Assembly (NCBI GenBank): GCA_025462735.1
Contig: JAOAPC010000002.1
Coordinates: forward strand, 1-62,530
Source of the DNA: Acidobacteriaceae bacterium
GTDB taxonomy: Bacteria; Acidobacteriota; Terriglobia; Terriglobales; Acidobacteriaceae
Reading direction: 5' to 3'
DNA length: 62,530 bases
Each line of letters begins with the position of its first letter. Position 1 is the stretch's first letter. The notes beneath the pieces were generated by a model that was given only the letters and a program-made list of their open reading frames with translations, had not been told where the DNA came from and did no database searches. A program made the position numbers and the translations under genes. Positions 1-7,184 of this stretch are shown piece after piece.

Positions 1-2
1 AC

Positions 3-590
3 GAGGCACTCTCCGCCATCCGTTCTCAGGCCGATGACGTTCTTGTAAAGCCAATCGGAATCGCCTCACTGCGGGATATCATCCACGAGAGACTCGCAAA
101 CCGCGTACCGCGCAAACCGTTTTCCACCAAAAGCGTGGCCTCCATACTAGAGCAAGACCTTGACGTTACCATTCAAGACTGGAAGAAACTGGTGGACAAT
201 GATGAAGAGTTGACTTGTATCCCGCTGAGCTTCGAGGAACGCACCGGCCACCTTCCTAATCTTCTTGCTGATTTAATTTATCGCTTACGAACTCCGCGCA
301 CCGCGACGGCCGAAATCTCCATCGCCGCACGCGAGCATGGAGGTCTGCGGCGCAGACAAGGCTACACCGCCGCCATGCTGGTGGAGGAATCTCGAATCCT
401 ACAGGTCAGCATCTTCAATACCTTGCAAAACAATCTGAGCAAAGTGAACTTCAGCGCGGTGCTGCTGGACGTGATCACTATCGCAGACGAAGTAGATTCG
501 CAATTGAAGCAGGCTATGCTCTGCTTCGTCGAGCGCGGGCCTAGGGTCCAACTGGCCGGCAGTCCCAAGGAAACGAACTTATACCACTAG
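3..590 (+). CDS. Response-regulator tail fused to an RsbRD N-terminal-like domain (5' truncated by window edge)
   Basis: The frame is open from the first bases, so the start lies off the left edge; a GTG at 135 is internal. The first ~35 residues read like the end of a CheY-type receiver: VLVKP contains the conserved Lys-Pro of beta5, followed by a final helix (SLRDIIHERL). The rest resembles the RsbT co-antagonist RsbRD N-terminal domain: an early Trp, then DLIYRLR, then an HG-GLRRRQGY stretch and an LVEESRIL helix. Family knowledge: such domains act as stress-sensing or signal-input modules. Inference: a phospho-receiver passes a signal through the RsbRD-like helical domain. It lies ~95 nt upstream of a hybrid histidine kinase on the same strand, so they may form one signalling unit. 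No kinase or DNA-binding domain follows. Confidence 0.6.
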   Translation, partial: EALSAIRSQADDVLVKPIGIASLRDIIHERLANRVPRKPFSTKSVASILEQDLDVTIQDWKKLVDNDEELTCIPLSFEERTGHLPNLLADLIYRLRTPRTATAEISIAAREHGGLRRRQGYTAAMLVEESRILQVSIFNTLQNNLSKVNFSAVLLDVITIADEVDSQLKQAMLCFVERGPRVQLAGSPKETNLYH

Positions 591-684
591 ACTCCTTGAG
601 GATAACGTTGCGCGGAATTTGTGATTCGCGCCACAGATCGTTCTTTGACATTCGCGAACCTGAAACATCGCAAAGGAGTTGAGT

Positions 685-3423
685 ATGGTCGGCACGTCAG
701 GACAAGCGACTACGCCTTTCAATGATCGCAAGGTCTCCCTGGAGGCGCTTGCAGAGAGTGAGCAGAGATCTAGAACACTTTTGGAAGCGTTACCTGATGC
801 CATTCTCGTTCATAGCGAAGACAAAATAGTCTTTGTGAATCCATTCTGTGCGCGATTACTGGGCGCGGCAGGACCGGAGCAACTCCTCGGTAAGGACATC
901 AACGAGATCGTCAATCCTGACGACCTGCCAGCAATAAGAAATCGAATCCAGGATTGTTACGCGAGCGGAACGGCGTCTCCTCCAATGGAGTCCGTTCTGA
1001 TCACCTGTGACGGGTCGTCCGTCGAAATCGAAGCTGTCGCGATCCCAATTTGCTGGAACGGAGCACCGGCGATCGAGGTGGTTGCACGCGATATCAGGGA
1101 TCGGAAACGGGCAGAGCGAGCAGTTCAAGATTGGCAAGAACGCTTGGTATTGGCACAGAAGGCTGGCCTTCGGATTGGACTGTGGGACTGGGACGCAGTG
1201 GCCAACACTGTGATCTGGTCGGACGAGACCTACCGCCAGTTCGGATACACGCGGGACACATTTTCCGGTCGGGTTGAAGATGCTGTTACAAGGATTCACC
1301 CGGAAGACCGGCCTAGAGTAGAAGATGCGATCCGAAAGGTGATCGCGGGCGGAGCCGAGTACGCACAGCAGTATCGGCTGGTGTGGCCGAACGGAACTAC
1401 GTGCTGGGTCGACGCGCACGGCGTGATGGTTAGTAATGGGTCCACTCACATGCTTGGCATAGGAGTGGATATTACCGACCTCAAGAAAACTGAACAGTCG
1501 CTGCAGGAGAGTGAAGAGAAATACCTGTTGCTGTTGAACTCGACCGCAGAAGCGATTTATGGCCTCGATTTAGAGGGAGATTGCACGTTCTGTAATCCTG
1601 CATGCCTACGTCTGCTTGGCTACGGGGCTTCCAAAGACCTGCTCGGAACGAACATGCATGAGCTCATCCATCACACGCGGGCGGATGGGACCCCCTATTC
1701 GAAACAAGATTGCGAAATCTATGTAGCCGTCCGCGAAGGTAGGGCCAGTCACCTCACCGATGAAGTGCTGTGGCGTGCCGATAGAACGAGCTTCCCGGCC
1801 GAGTATTGGTCTTATCCAATGTATAAAACCGGCGAACTCGTCGGTGCGGTGGTCTCTTTCCTCGACATATCCGATCGCAAGCAGTCAGAAGAAGCGCTGC
1901 GACAATCCGAAGAGAAGTATCGAGGACTATTCGAGAACGCAACCTACGGCATATTTCAATCAAAGTTGGACGGAGCTTTGCTGGACGTGAACCCAGCTCT
2001 AGTAGCCATGCTGGGTTACAGCTCAAAAGAAGAGTTGCTCACGCGGAATTTGAACCGCGACATCTATGAGGATCCGGCCGACCGCAGGTCGATTCTTGAC
2101 AGTTACGGGCCCAGTGGGCGCCTGAACGGGGAAGTCAATTGGAAACGCAAAGACGGCAAGATCATCGTCGTTCGTATAAGCGGAGGGGCTTTCCGCAGAC
2201 AGGATGGCTCGTACTTCGAAGTCATCGTGGAAGACATTACTGGACGACGGAGCCTGGAGGCACAATTCCGTCAGGCGCAGAAGATGGAAGCCGTGGGGCT
2301 GCTGGCAGCAGGAATTTCGCATGACTACAATAACCTTCTGGGCGTCATTCTCGGAAATGCTGACCTACTCCTCGAAACAACACCGACCGGAGTGCAGCAG
2401 CATTACACGGAGCAGATCAAGAAAGCCACTCGGCGTGCGGCTGAATTGACCCGGCGGTTGCTAGCCTTCAGCCGTAAGCAGATACTCCACCCGGCCATCC
2501 TGGACCTGAATGCGGTCGTTTGCGATGTCGGGAAGATCCTGCAACACCTAATTGGAGAGGACGTGCAGATTGTGACAGACCTGGAGACGAGCCTGGATTC
2601 AACCCGGGCTGATCCTGGACAAATTGAGCAGATCCTCATGAACCTGGCCACAAATGCGCGCGATGCTATGCCCAACGGTGGCACCTTCACGATCCGAACT
2701 CGGAATGCCGAACTGGGGCCAGACCATGTGGCCCTCCATCCCTACGCCAAGCTTGGGCGATATGTTCGCCTCTCGGTCAATGACACGGGAGTGGGGATGA
2801 CGGATGCCATACGGCACCGTGTGTTTGAGCCGTTCTTCACTACTAAGGCAGAGGGGCGCGGTACGGGGCTGGGATTGGCCACGGTCTATGGAATCGTTAA
2901 GCAGAGTACCGGATATATCTGGTTTTCGAGCGCGCCAGGAGCCGGTGCTACCTTCGACATCTATTTGCCGCGGGTAGATGAAAAAGCTCCGCCACTGGTT
3001 ACCGGCGTGGAAGAGCGAAGCGAGTATCCACGAGGCACAGAAACAATTCTCCTGTTGGAAGACGAAGAATCTCTGCGGCAAGTGACGTGCGAGTGTCTCA
3101 CCACGAACGGCTACAACGTCCTGCAAGCTGGTCGCGGAAATCATGCCATCGACGTGGCCGAGCAATACAAGGGACCTATTGCTCTGATCGTCAGCGATGT
3201 AGTGCTGCCTGACATGAATGGACCCTCAGTTGCGACGAAAGTGCGGGCGTTGCATCCGGAAGCGAAAGTCTTATACGTTTCAGGATATGCTGGAGTCCCC
3301 GTGGCTCAACAACTCATCGCGGAGGGAGCCATCCTCCTGCAGAAGCCGCTATCACGAGGTGACCTTCTGAGAAAAGTGGATGAGGTGCTCCATCGCCCTG
3401 CGGTTTCGAATAACTACACCTAG
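685..3423 (+). CDS. Multi-PAS hybrid sensor histidine kinase with C-terminal receiver
   Basis: I place the start at ATG 685, 6 nt after AAGGAG (673-678); the TTG at 679 is too close to that site. About 912 residues. There are four PAS/PAC units (roughly residues 25-140, 150-270, 280-400, 405-525). A HisKA box follows with the phospho-acceptor at His546 in GISHDYNN (most relatives have HDFNN). Next comes an HATPase_c domain with N box NLATNARDA, DTGVGM and GRGTGLGLATVYG. The C-terminal receiver has its phospho-Asp at 838 in SDVVLPDMNG and Lys in LLQKP. No transmembrane helix is evident, so sensing is probably cytosolic through PAS ligands. The built-in receiver implies an intramolecular phosphorelay or autoregulation; the output partner is not visible here. 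A 5' neighbour carrying a receiver tail on the same strand is a candidate partner. Confidence 0.9.
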   Translation: MVGTSGQATTPFNDRKVSLEALAESEQRSRTLLEALPDAILVHSEDKIVFVNPFCARLLGAAGPEQLLGKDINEIVNPDDLPAIRNRIQDCYASGTASPPMESVLITCDGSSVEIEAVAIPICWNGAPAIEVVARDIRDRKRAERAVQDWQERLVLAQKAGLRIGLWDWDAVANTVIWSDETYRQFGYTRDTFSGRVEDAVTRIHPEDRPRVEDAIRKVIAGGAEYAQQYRLVWPNGTTCWVDAHGVMVSNGSTHMLGIGVDITDLKKTEQSLQESEEKYLLLLNSTAEAIYGLDLEGDCTFCNPACLRLLGYGASKDLLGTNMHELIHHTRADGTPYSKQDCEIYVAVREGRASHLTDEVLWRADRTSFPAEYWSYPMYKTGELVGAVVSFLDISDRKQSEEALRQSEEKYRGLFENATYGIFQSKLDGALLDVNPALVAMLGYSSKEELLTRNLNRDIYEDPADRRSILDSYGPSGRLNGEVNWKRKDGKIIVVRISGGAFRRQDGSYFEVIVEDITGRRSLEAQFRQAQKMEAVGLLAAGISHDYNNLLGVILGNADLLLETTPTGVQQHYTEQIKKATRRAAELTRRLLAFSRKQILHPAILDLNAVVCDVGKILQHLIGEDVQIVTDLETSLDSTRADPGQIEQILMNLATNARDAMPNGGTFTIRTRNAELGPDHVALHPYAKLGRYVRLSVNDTGVGMTDAIRHRVFEPFFTTKAEGRGTGLGLATVYGIVKQSTGYIWFSSAPGAGATFDIYLPRVDEKAPPLVTGVEERSEYPRGTETILLLEDEESLRQVTCECLTTNGYNVLQAGRGNHAIDVAEQYKGPIALIVSDVVLPDMNGPSVATKVRALHPEAKVLYVSGYAGVPVAQQLIAEGAILLQKPLSRGDLLRKVDEVLHRPAVSNNYT

Positions 3424-3800
3424 TGTTCCAGATCACAGTGGAAATATCCCAATGAGTCGATGCTACCGCGCGACAACAGAAGTGAATCCCCGTGCCGTGT
3501 CTCTCATCGCCTGCAATTTGAACAGCTTTAATGTGTGGGCTGCTAATGAGTGAAAATGCCCGAGGGTGCTCACACAGATACGAAAATAGACAATTAAGAG
3601 GAGCGGAAATTAGGCTGGAGCTGAAGCTACCGAAAAAAACTTTCAGCGATACCACCAGCTCTAGCAGTTAAGCGACCGACCGTTCAGGCAAGCCCAGCAA
3701 CCTTCGAGTGTGCCTTTCTCGCTTAAGGATTTGACGATTTGTTGATTATCGTGGCGACAGGCGGCTTCAGCTACGTTCTTCACGCGGTGGCGTTCCACGA
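3424..3800. other. Intergenic stretch, 377 bp, no convincing gene
   Basis: Short frames on the minus strand here have no ribosome binding site and no recognisable protein character. The stretch holds copy 1 of a ~70-bp repeat (3665-3736), annotated separately, and otherwise nothing I can identify. It marks the boundary between the kinase gene and a block of orphan genes. Confidence 0.5.
3665..3736 (-). repeat. Copy 1 of a divergent ~70-bp repeat flanking the accessory block
   Basis: Read on either strand it aligns with 7112-7184. The shared core is CGACCGACCG followed by GCAAGCCCAGCAACCTT, then a looser match through CTTAAGGAT / CTTAGGGGTT. By eye identity is about 75-80%. On the minus strand the inner end reads TCA AAT CCT TAA (Ser-Asn-Pro-stop). 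The second copy contains the Ser-Asn-Pro-stop end of the metallophosphoesterase gene. This copy may therefore be the remnant of a second such gene end plus its 3' flank. Confidence 0.55.
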
Positions 3801-4472
3801 TTAACCGAAAAAGCCGGGCGCAACATTTGTGAGAACGACAATTGCGCGCGCCCACAAAAGTCCGGCTCCCCTTGGAGTATGCGTTCCATGGCCTATGTTG
3901 CGGACGGCAAAAGCGATGAGACAAGCAAAGCCCATAAGCATTGAAATTCCGGCTATCCATTCTGCAGCAACGACAAGTCCCCAGTTCCGCTTCACCTTTC
4001 GCTGATGATCGGTCAAACTACGTTGCCAGTCATCGCGGTTGGAACGGTTCACGGTTGTTTCGCGCTGGAGATCAAAAGGTTCGGCAGAATCGCTGTATCC
4101 GCCTATGATTCCCGAATTCATGATCTCAAGGTCAACATCCAAATACGCAATTTCCGATTCTGCCATCTTGGTCATGACATCAGACATCTGAAAATGTTGG
4201 TGGAACAGATTGCGCCCTAAACAGGCAGCCATCGCAAGCAGGATGAGACCCCAGGCGATGTAGAGAAATAGCGGCCACGACAGGCCCGATGTCAACCCCG
4301 CGTTACTCAACAGCGTGACGCTGAACGTAAGCGCCCCTGCATTTAACAGCGCCAATCGGTCGAAAAACGCCTCGCGGCGCGAGATAATTTCTATTGATGT
4401 ATCTGCCGCAGCCCGCCTGCGACGATTGAGCCTTTCAGCTTCATTTTTTCGTTTTTCAAGCAGCTCGTCCAT
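3801..4472 (-). CDS. Unrecognised three-helix membrane protein with N-terminal basic coiled-coil
   Basis: About 223 residues. It starts with a strongly charged helix (MDELLEKRKNEAERLNRRRR). Two adjacent hydrophobic segments follow near residues 45-60 and 68-88 (LFLYIAWGLILLAMAA). A polar ~80-residue middle part rich in Asp, Glu and Asn comes next. A third membrane segment near residues 172-195 (WIAGISMLMGFACLIAFAV) is followed by a short tail. I do not recognise the family. The coiled-coil plus paired membrane helices recall SLATT-type or other predicted membrane effectors of bacterial conflict systems, but this is only a resemblance of layout. It is minus-strand, next to the EACC1-like gene. 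Copy 1 of the 70-bp repeat lies just past its stop. Confidence 0.6.
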   Translation of the reverse strand: MDELLEKRKNEAERLNRRRRAAADTSIEIISRREAFFDRLALLNAGALTFSVTLLSNAGLTSGLSWPLFLYIAWGLILLAMAACLGRNLFHQHFQMSDVMTKMAESEIAYLDVDLEIMNSGIIGGYSDSAEPFDLQRETTVNRSNRDDWQRSLTDHQRKVKRNWGLVVAAEWIAGISMLMGFACLIAFAVRNIGHGTHTPRGAGLLWARAIVVLTNVAPGFFG

Positions 4473-4580
4473 AAAGCAAGTCTCGCGATTATCTTTAATG
4501 AGTAAATGCAGGAACGTAGTGTTGTTTCACTCCTCCTGTCACCAACAAAGCCGGGCGCGTTGCCGGGCGTGTGGGTTCAT

Positions 4581-4946
4581 TCAATTTGAATTCTTGTGCT
4601 GTTTCGCATATTCGAGCAATTGCTTAACTTCTTCGACGGTTTGTCCTTCAGCTTCAGTCTCGCCTATTTTGAGCCGAACTTTGCGACCGTACTTAGCATG
4701 AAGCCAGATACCGGCAGCAGTACATATGGGCACGACAATTACTTTCCCAAGTTCAAGGCTGAAACTACCTAACAAGAACGAATGGGACTCAGCAGATTCC
4801 TGAAAATGCATACCCATCGACGGATTCATGCCGTTCGCCTGCAACTCTTTGGCGAAGGCAGCCAGGGCCGCTTGACATTCGGCGCTTCGCAAGGGTTCGT
4901 CTTCGATAGAGGGCAGCAACTGTATGGACAACTTCTCTGACTTCAT
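4581..4946 (-). CDS. EACC1-like small protein (effector-associated constant component), tentative
   Basis: The ATG at 4946 is preceded by GGAGGAAGGAGC with good spacing, so I reject the longer start at 4988. The product is 121 residues. The N-terminal half is soluble. One hydrophobic stretch (LGKVIVVPICTAAGIWLHA) is followed by YGRKVRLKIGETEAEG and the helix VEEVKQLLEYAKQ. This order, a glycine-containing hydrophobic helix, a basic turn, a V-R-x-K-x-G strand and a final V-x-x-LL helix, is what I associate with EACC1 domains. Those are small constant partners of variable effectors in predicted conflict/defence systems. The assignment is from memory of the family and could be wrong. It could equally be an orphan single-helix membrane protein. 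It lies ~75 nt from, and divergent to, the HEPN-like gene at 5021. Confidence 0.5.
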   Translation of the reverse strand: MKSEKLSIQLLPSIEDEPLRSAECQAALAAFAKELQANGMNPSMGMHFQESAESHSFLLGSFSLELGKVIVVPICTAAGIWLHAKYGRKVRLKIGETEAEGQTVEEVKQLLEYAKQHKNSN

Positions 4947-5020
4947 TTTGCTCCTTCCTCCAGCTTTGAGACAGGGACTTATAATCAAAATACCTGGATT
5001 TTATCGAGGATGGAAGGGTA

Positions 5021-5713
5021 GTGAGCTTTCTCTGTAATTTTATGAATGAAGCGGAAACATCCAAAAGAACTGCATCCCTAATGGATGAAATTCGTCAAAG
5101 CCTCGACTTACTCGAAGCAAATCTTCCCAGGGAGATTGACGGCTTTGCCCTTTCGCAAAAGTCGAAGCTGCCCTGGAAACTTCTTCTATATCGTGAGGCG
5201 CTAACATGGCGTTTTGCGGAGTTGACTCGCAGTGCTTTTGACAGCCTCAGCAATGACAGACTTGTTTCAGGTATTGTGCTAACGCGCGCAGCAGTAGAGC
5301 CAAGTGCGGCGCTGTGGTATCTGTGTACGAAAGTCACCGCTGTTGTGGACACCAGAATGATTGGTGATTTTGATGAATACCTGACGAAGCTCACCATGGG
5401 TACAGCTACGGGAAATTGGCCAGAGGATTCCTCCCCCGATGATGAGATTAGGTTGCCCCGACCTGTCAGAATCGGCACATTTCTACAGCACGCAGAAAAA
5501 GACATTGAAGGGTACAGCCATCAGTACGGGATACTGAGCGAATATGCCCATCCGAATTGGGCAGGCACCGTTCTTCTCTACTCCAACACCGACAAACTTA
5601 CAGCCGTGACCGATTTTGGCCGGAACTTTCGAAAAGGCCATAATGCCAAGGGAGTTGGCAATCTAAGCGTGGGCCTTGAATATCTTCCAGGCGAAGTACA
5701 ACTGCATCTCTGA
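5021..5713 (+). CDS. Uncharacterised all-helical protein, possibly HEPN/DUF5677-like
   Basis: The GTG start at 5021 follows GAGGATGGAAGGG; an in-frame ATG at 5042 is an alternative start. Length is 230 residues, predicted mainly helical. Residues ~85-105 read LTRAAVEPSAALWYLCTK and residues ~165-180 read YGILSEYAHPNWAGT. An R/E-containing helix followed by a distant Y-x-x-L-S-x-x-x-H helix is typical of the DUF5677 / HEPN-like superfamily, whose members often turn up in defence and toxin loci. I cannot show an RNase-type R-x4-6-H motif with certainty, so nuclease activity is not claimed. The gene is divergent to the EACC1-like gene, inside the presumed island. Confidence 0.55.
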   Translation: MSFLCNFMNEAETSKRTASLMDEIRQSLDLLEANLPREIDGFALSQKSKLPWKLLLYREALTWRFAELTRSAFDSLSNDRLVSGIVLTRAAVEPSAALWYLCTKVTAVVDTRMIGDFDEYLTKLTMGTATGNWPEDSSPDDEIRLPRPVRIGTFLQHAEKDIEGYSHQYGILSEYAHPNWAGTVLLYSNTDKLTAVTDFGRNFRKGHNAKGVGNLSVGLEYLPGEVQLHL

Positions 5714-5753
5714 AGTTTTCCCGGCTTTCACGAATGTCTGCGAACAGGCGTAG

Positions 5754-5778
5754 AAAAAGCCCGGCATATCGCCGGGCT
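5754..5778 (-). terminator. Intrinsic terminator of the mini-HTH gene
   Basis: There is a perfect 8-bp stem AGCCCGGC/GCCGGGCT with a 5-nt loop (5758-5778). On the minus strand it is followed by a run of five T (complement of 5754-5758). It sits 22 nt beyond the stop of the minus-strand gene at 5801. Its stem is close in sequence to the hairpins bounding the transposase at 35.2-35.9 kb, so it could also be a dispersed REP-like hairpin used as a terminator. Confidence 0.6.
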
Positions 5779-5800
5779 GTGCTGGATTCGCGCGGAACTT

Positions 5801-5977
5801 TTAAGCAGCCTTGTACAAACCCGCCTTCGTCAGTAGGCTGCGAACCCGGTTCTGCCCATGCCCCTGCGGGTAGCCAATTAACCTGGCGATTTCCGCAACA
5901 GTTTTTCCTGCGCGATAGGCGCGGCGAATGCGCGCCGGATTCCATCGGACCTTTTTATATTTGGTAGCTGTAGCCAT
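5801..5977 (-). CDS. Small HTH protein (58 aa), DNA-binding-like
   Basis: The ATG at 5977 is preceded by GGAGGG at 4-5 nt spacing, so the longer minus-strand open frame upstream is not part of the gene. The product is basic (MATATKYKKVRWNPARIRR). It holds a helix-turn-helix-like segment, AGKTVAEIARLIGYPQGHGQNRV, residues ~23-45, in the style of resolvase/sigma-like HTHs that recognise DNA through a V-x-x-I-A motif. Its small size suggests a regulator or an accessory protein of the mobile block. A hairpin with a U-tract closes its transcript. Confidence 0.65.
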   Translation of the reverse strand: MATATKYKKVRWNPARIRRAYRAGKTVAEIARLIGYPQGHGQNRVRSLLTKAGLYKAA

Positions 5978-6017
5978 GCGGCCCTCCTGGTCGAGACGAC
6001 AACAGAGAAAGCCGGAA

Positions 6018-6551
6018 ATGTCCACCATAACCGTCGTAACATGCCACAGACAAGGTGCTCTGACAGAATTAGGCAGCGGAGGATTGTTTGGAATGAACCG
6101 CATTATTCGCAAAAGTTCCTGTTCAATGCACGTGGGATATTCCTCGGGCAATTTTTCAAACAACATGCGTGGCAGGAATTTTGCCTTTGGCGTGGTGGGT
6201 GGGCAAGCTTGCCTTACGGTTGATATGTCCGGCAACCTACGTGTCCAAAACAAAGCAGGGTATGAATATCTGGATGCGCGTGATTTTGTGCAACAGCACA
6301 ACAAAGTACAGCATATCCAAATCCCTGATGATGTCGTGAAGAAGTTCGCCCGGAACGCGCAATCGAATCGCATCGTGAAAAGCGCCGCCCCAACGGATTG
6401 GCTGTTGGAGTTGTACTTTGCCGATGAAAGCGATTTCTTGTATCGCGTATTGAACCTGGCGGTGGATACCGTCATTTTCGATGTGCGATTCCAGGGAAAA
6501 TTCCAGCGCCCGTCAGCGCGTGAAATGGAAGAATTCAACAGCCTGTTCTAG
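6018..6551 (+). CDS. Hypothetical protein of the accessory block
   Basis: I use ATG 6018; an upstream in-frame ATG at 5928 would overlap the HTH gene on the other strand. There is only a weak purine stretch before the start, so the exact start is uncertain. The 177 residues have mixed alpha/beta character (GRNFAFGVVGGQACLTVDMS, then VQHIQIPDDVVKKFARN, then WLLELYFADESDFLYRVLNL). No signal peptide, membrane helix or known motif was recognised. The opposite strand is also open across most of this stretch, but its translation is low-complexity and lacks a ribosome binding site. Confidence 0.5.
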   Translation: MSTITVVTCHRQGALTELGSGGLFGMNRIIRKSSCSMHVGYSSGNFSNNMRGRNFAFGVVGGQACLTVDMSGNLRVQNKAGYEYLDARDFVQQHNKVQHIQIPDDVVKKFARNAQSNRIVKSAAPTDWLLELYFADESDFLYRVLNLAVDTVIFDVRFQGKFQRPSAREMEEFNSLF

Positions 6552-6589
6552 GCCCGCCGATGATGCGTAAGTCGCAAAGGTCCTGGGCG

Positions 6590-6952
6590 TCAGAACGCCT
6601 GTGGGTTGTACCAAACACGCACGTGATGGTCGCCGATCCATCCGCCGCCGAACCACCGCCTAACATTGTGTTTATCAGTGTCGGAGTTGTCTAAGCGAAC
6701 GCCTGGCTTTTCCTGAAGAAGCTTCAAAGCATCTTCCGGCGTGAACGCCTTCGCATTGTGGATGTTGATCTCAAACCATTCACAGTAGTGATAGAAGCCG
6801 AGGCTTGTTCCTTCTAGTTCACATCTGTTTTCATAAGCGATGCTTGGGTATATGCGTGCAGCCCGTGATTGCATTCGTTCCGCAACGTCTTCGAACGTCA
6901 TATAACCATCTTCGGTCATTTGCGCGGTTGGAATTGTAGCCCAGTAGCCCAA
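6590..6952 (-). CDS. Hypothetical protein (120 aa)
   Basis: The sequence is compact and soluble, with many aromatic residues (LGFYHYCEWFEINIHNAK, and FGGGWIGDHHVRVWYN near the end). No clear ribosome binding site was found, and ATG 6922 is an alternative start. I do not recognise a family. It is the last gene before the tRNA-Asn fragment on its right, so it probably belongs to the integrated block. Confidence 0.5.
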   Translation of the reverse strand: MGYWATIPTAQMTEDGYMTFEDVAERMQSRAARIYPSIAYENRCELEGTSLGFYHYCEWFEINIHNAKAFTPEDALKLLQEKPGVRLDNSDTDKHNVRRWFGGGWIGDHHVRVWYNPQAF

Positions 6953-7020
6953 TTAAGGGCGAATTTCGGATTGGCGTTCCTTGTAAGCGACGGACAACAA
7001 GGCATTTGGATTTTTACCCA

Positions 7021-7072
<52 letters not shown>

Positions 7073-7111
7073 TCTTTCAAGAGATAGACGAAGCCACAAT
7101 CAGTGAACAAT

Positions 7112-7184
7112 CAGTTAAAACGACCGACCGATTCAGCAAGCCCAGCAACCTTTGCGTGCGCATCTCTCCCTTAGGGGTTCGAGA
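7112..7184 (-). repeat. Copy 2 of the ~70-bp repeat
   Basis: It matches 3665-3736 as described there. This copy contains the last four codons (Ser-Asn-Pro-stop, 7171-7182) and the 3' flank of the metallophosphoesterase gene. It begins 41 nt beyond the tRNA-Asn fragment. Read on the minus strand, the 3' flank contains GGTTGCTGGGCTTGC then CGGTCGGTCG. It could be a conserved 3' untranslated structure or a recombination scar. Confidence 0.55.

Noticed and set aside
856-1449. Minus-strand open frame inside the histidine kinase
   Set aside because: Antisense to clear PAS coding sequence, with no ribosome binding site or natural composition.
5978-6538. Minus-strand extension of the mini-HTH gene to 245 residues
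   Set aside because: Low-complexity, Cys/Thr-rich translation without a ribosome binding site. The real start at 5977 has a strong GGAGGG.
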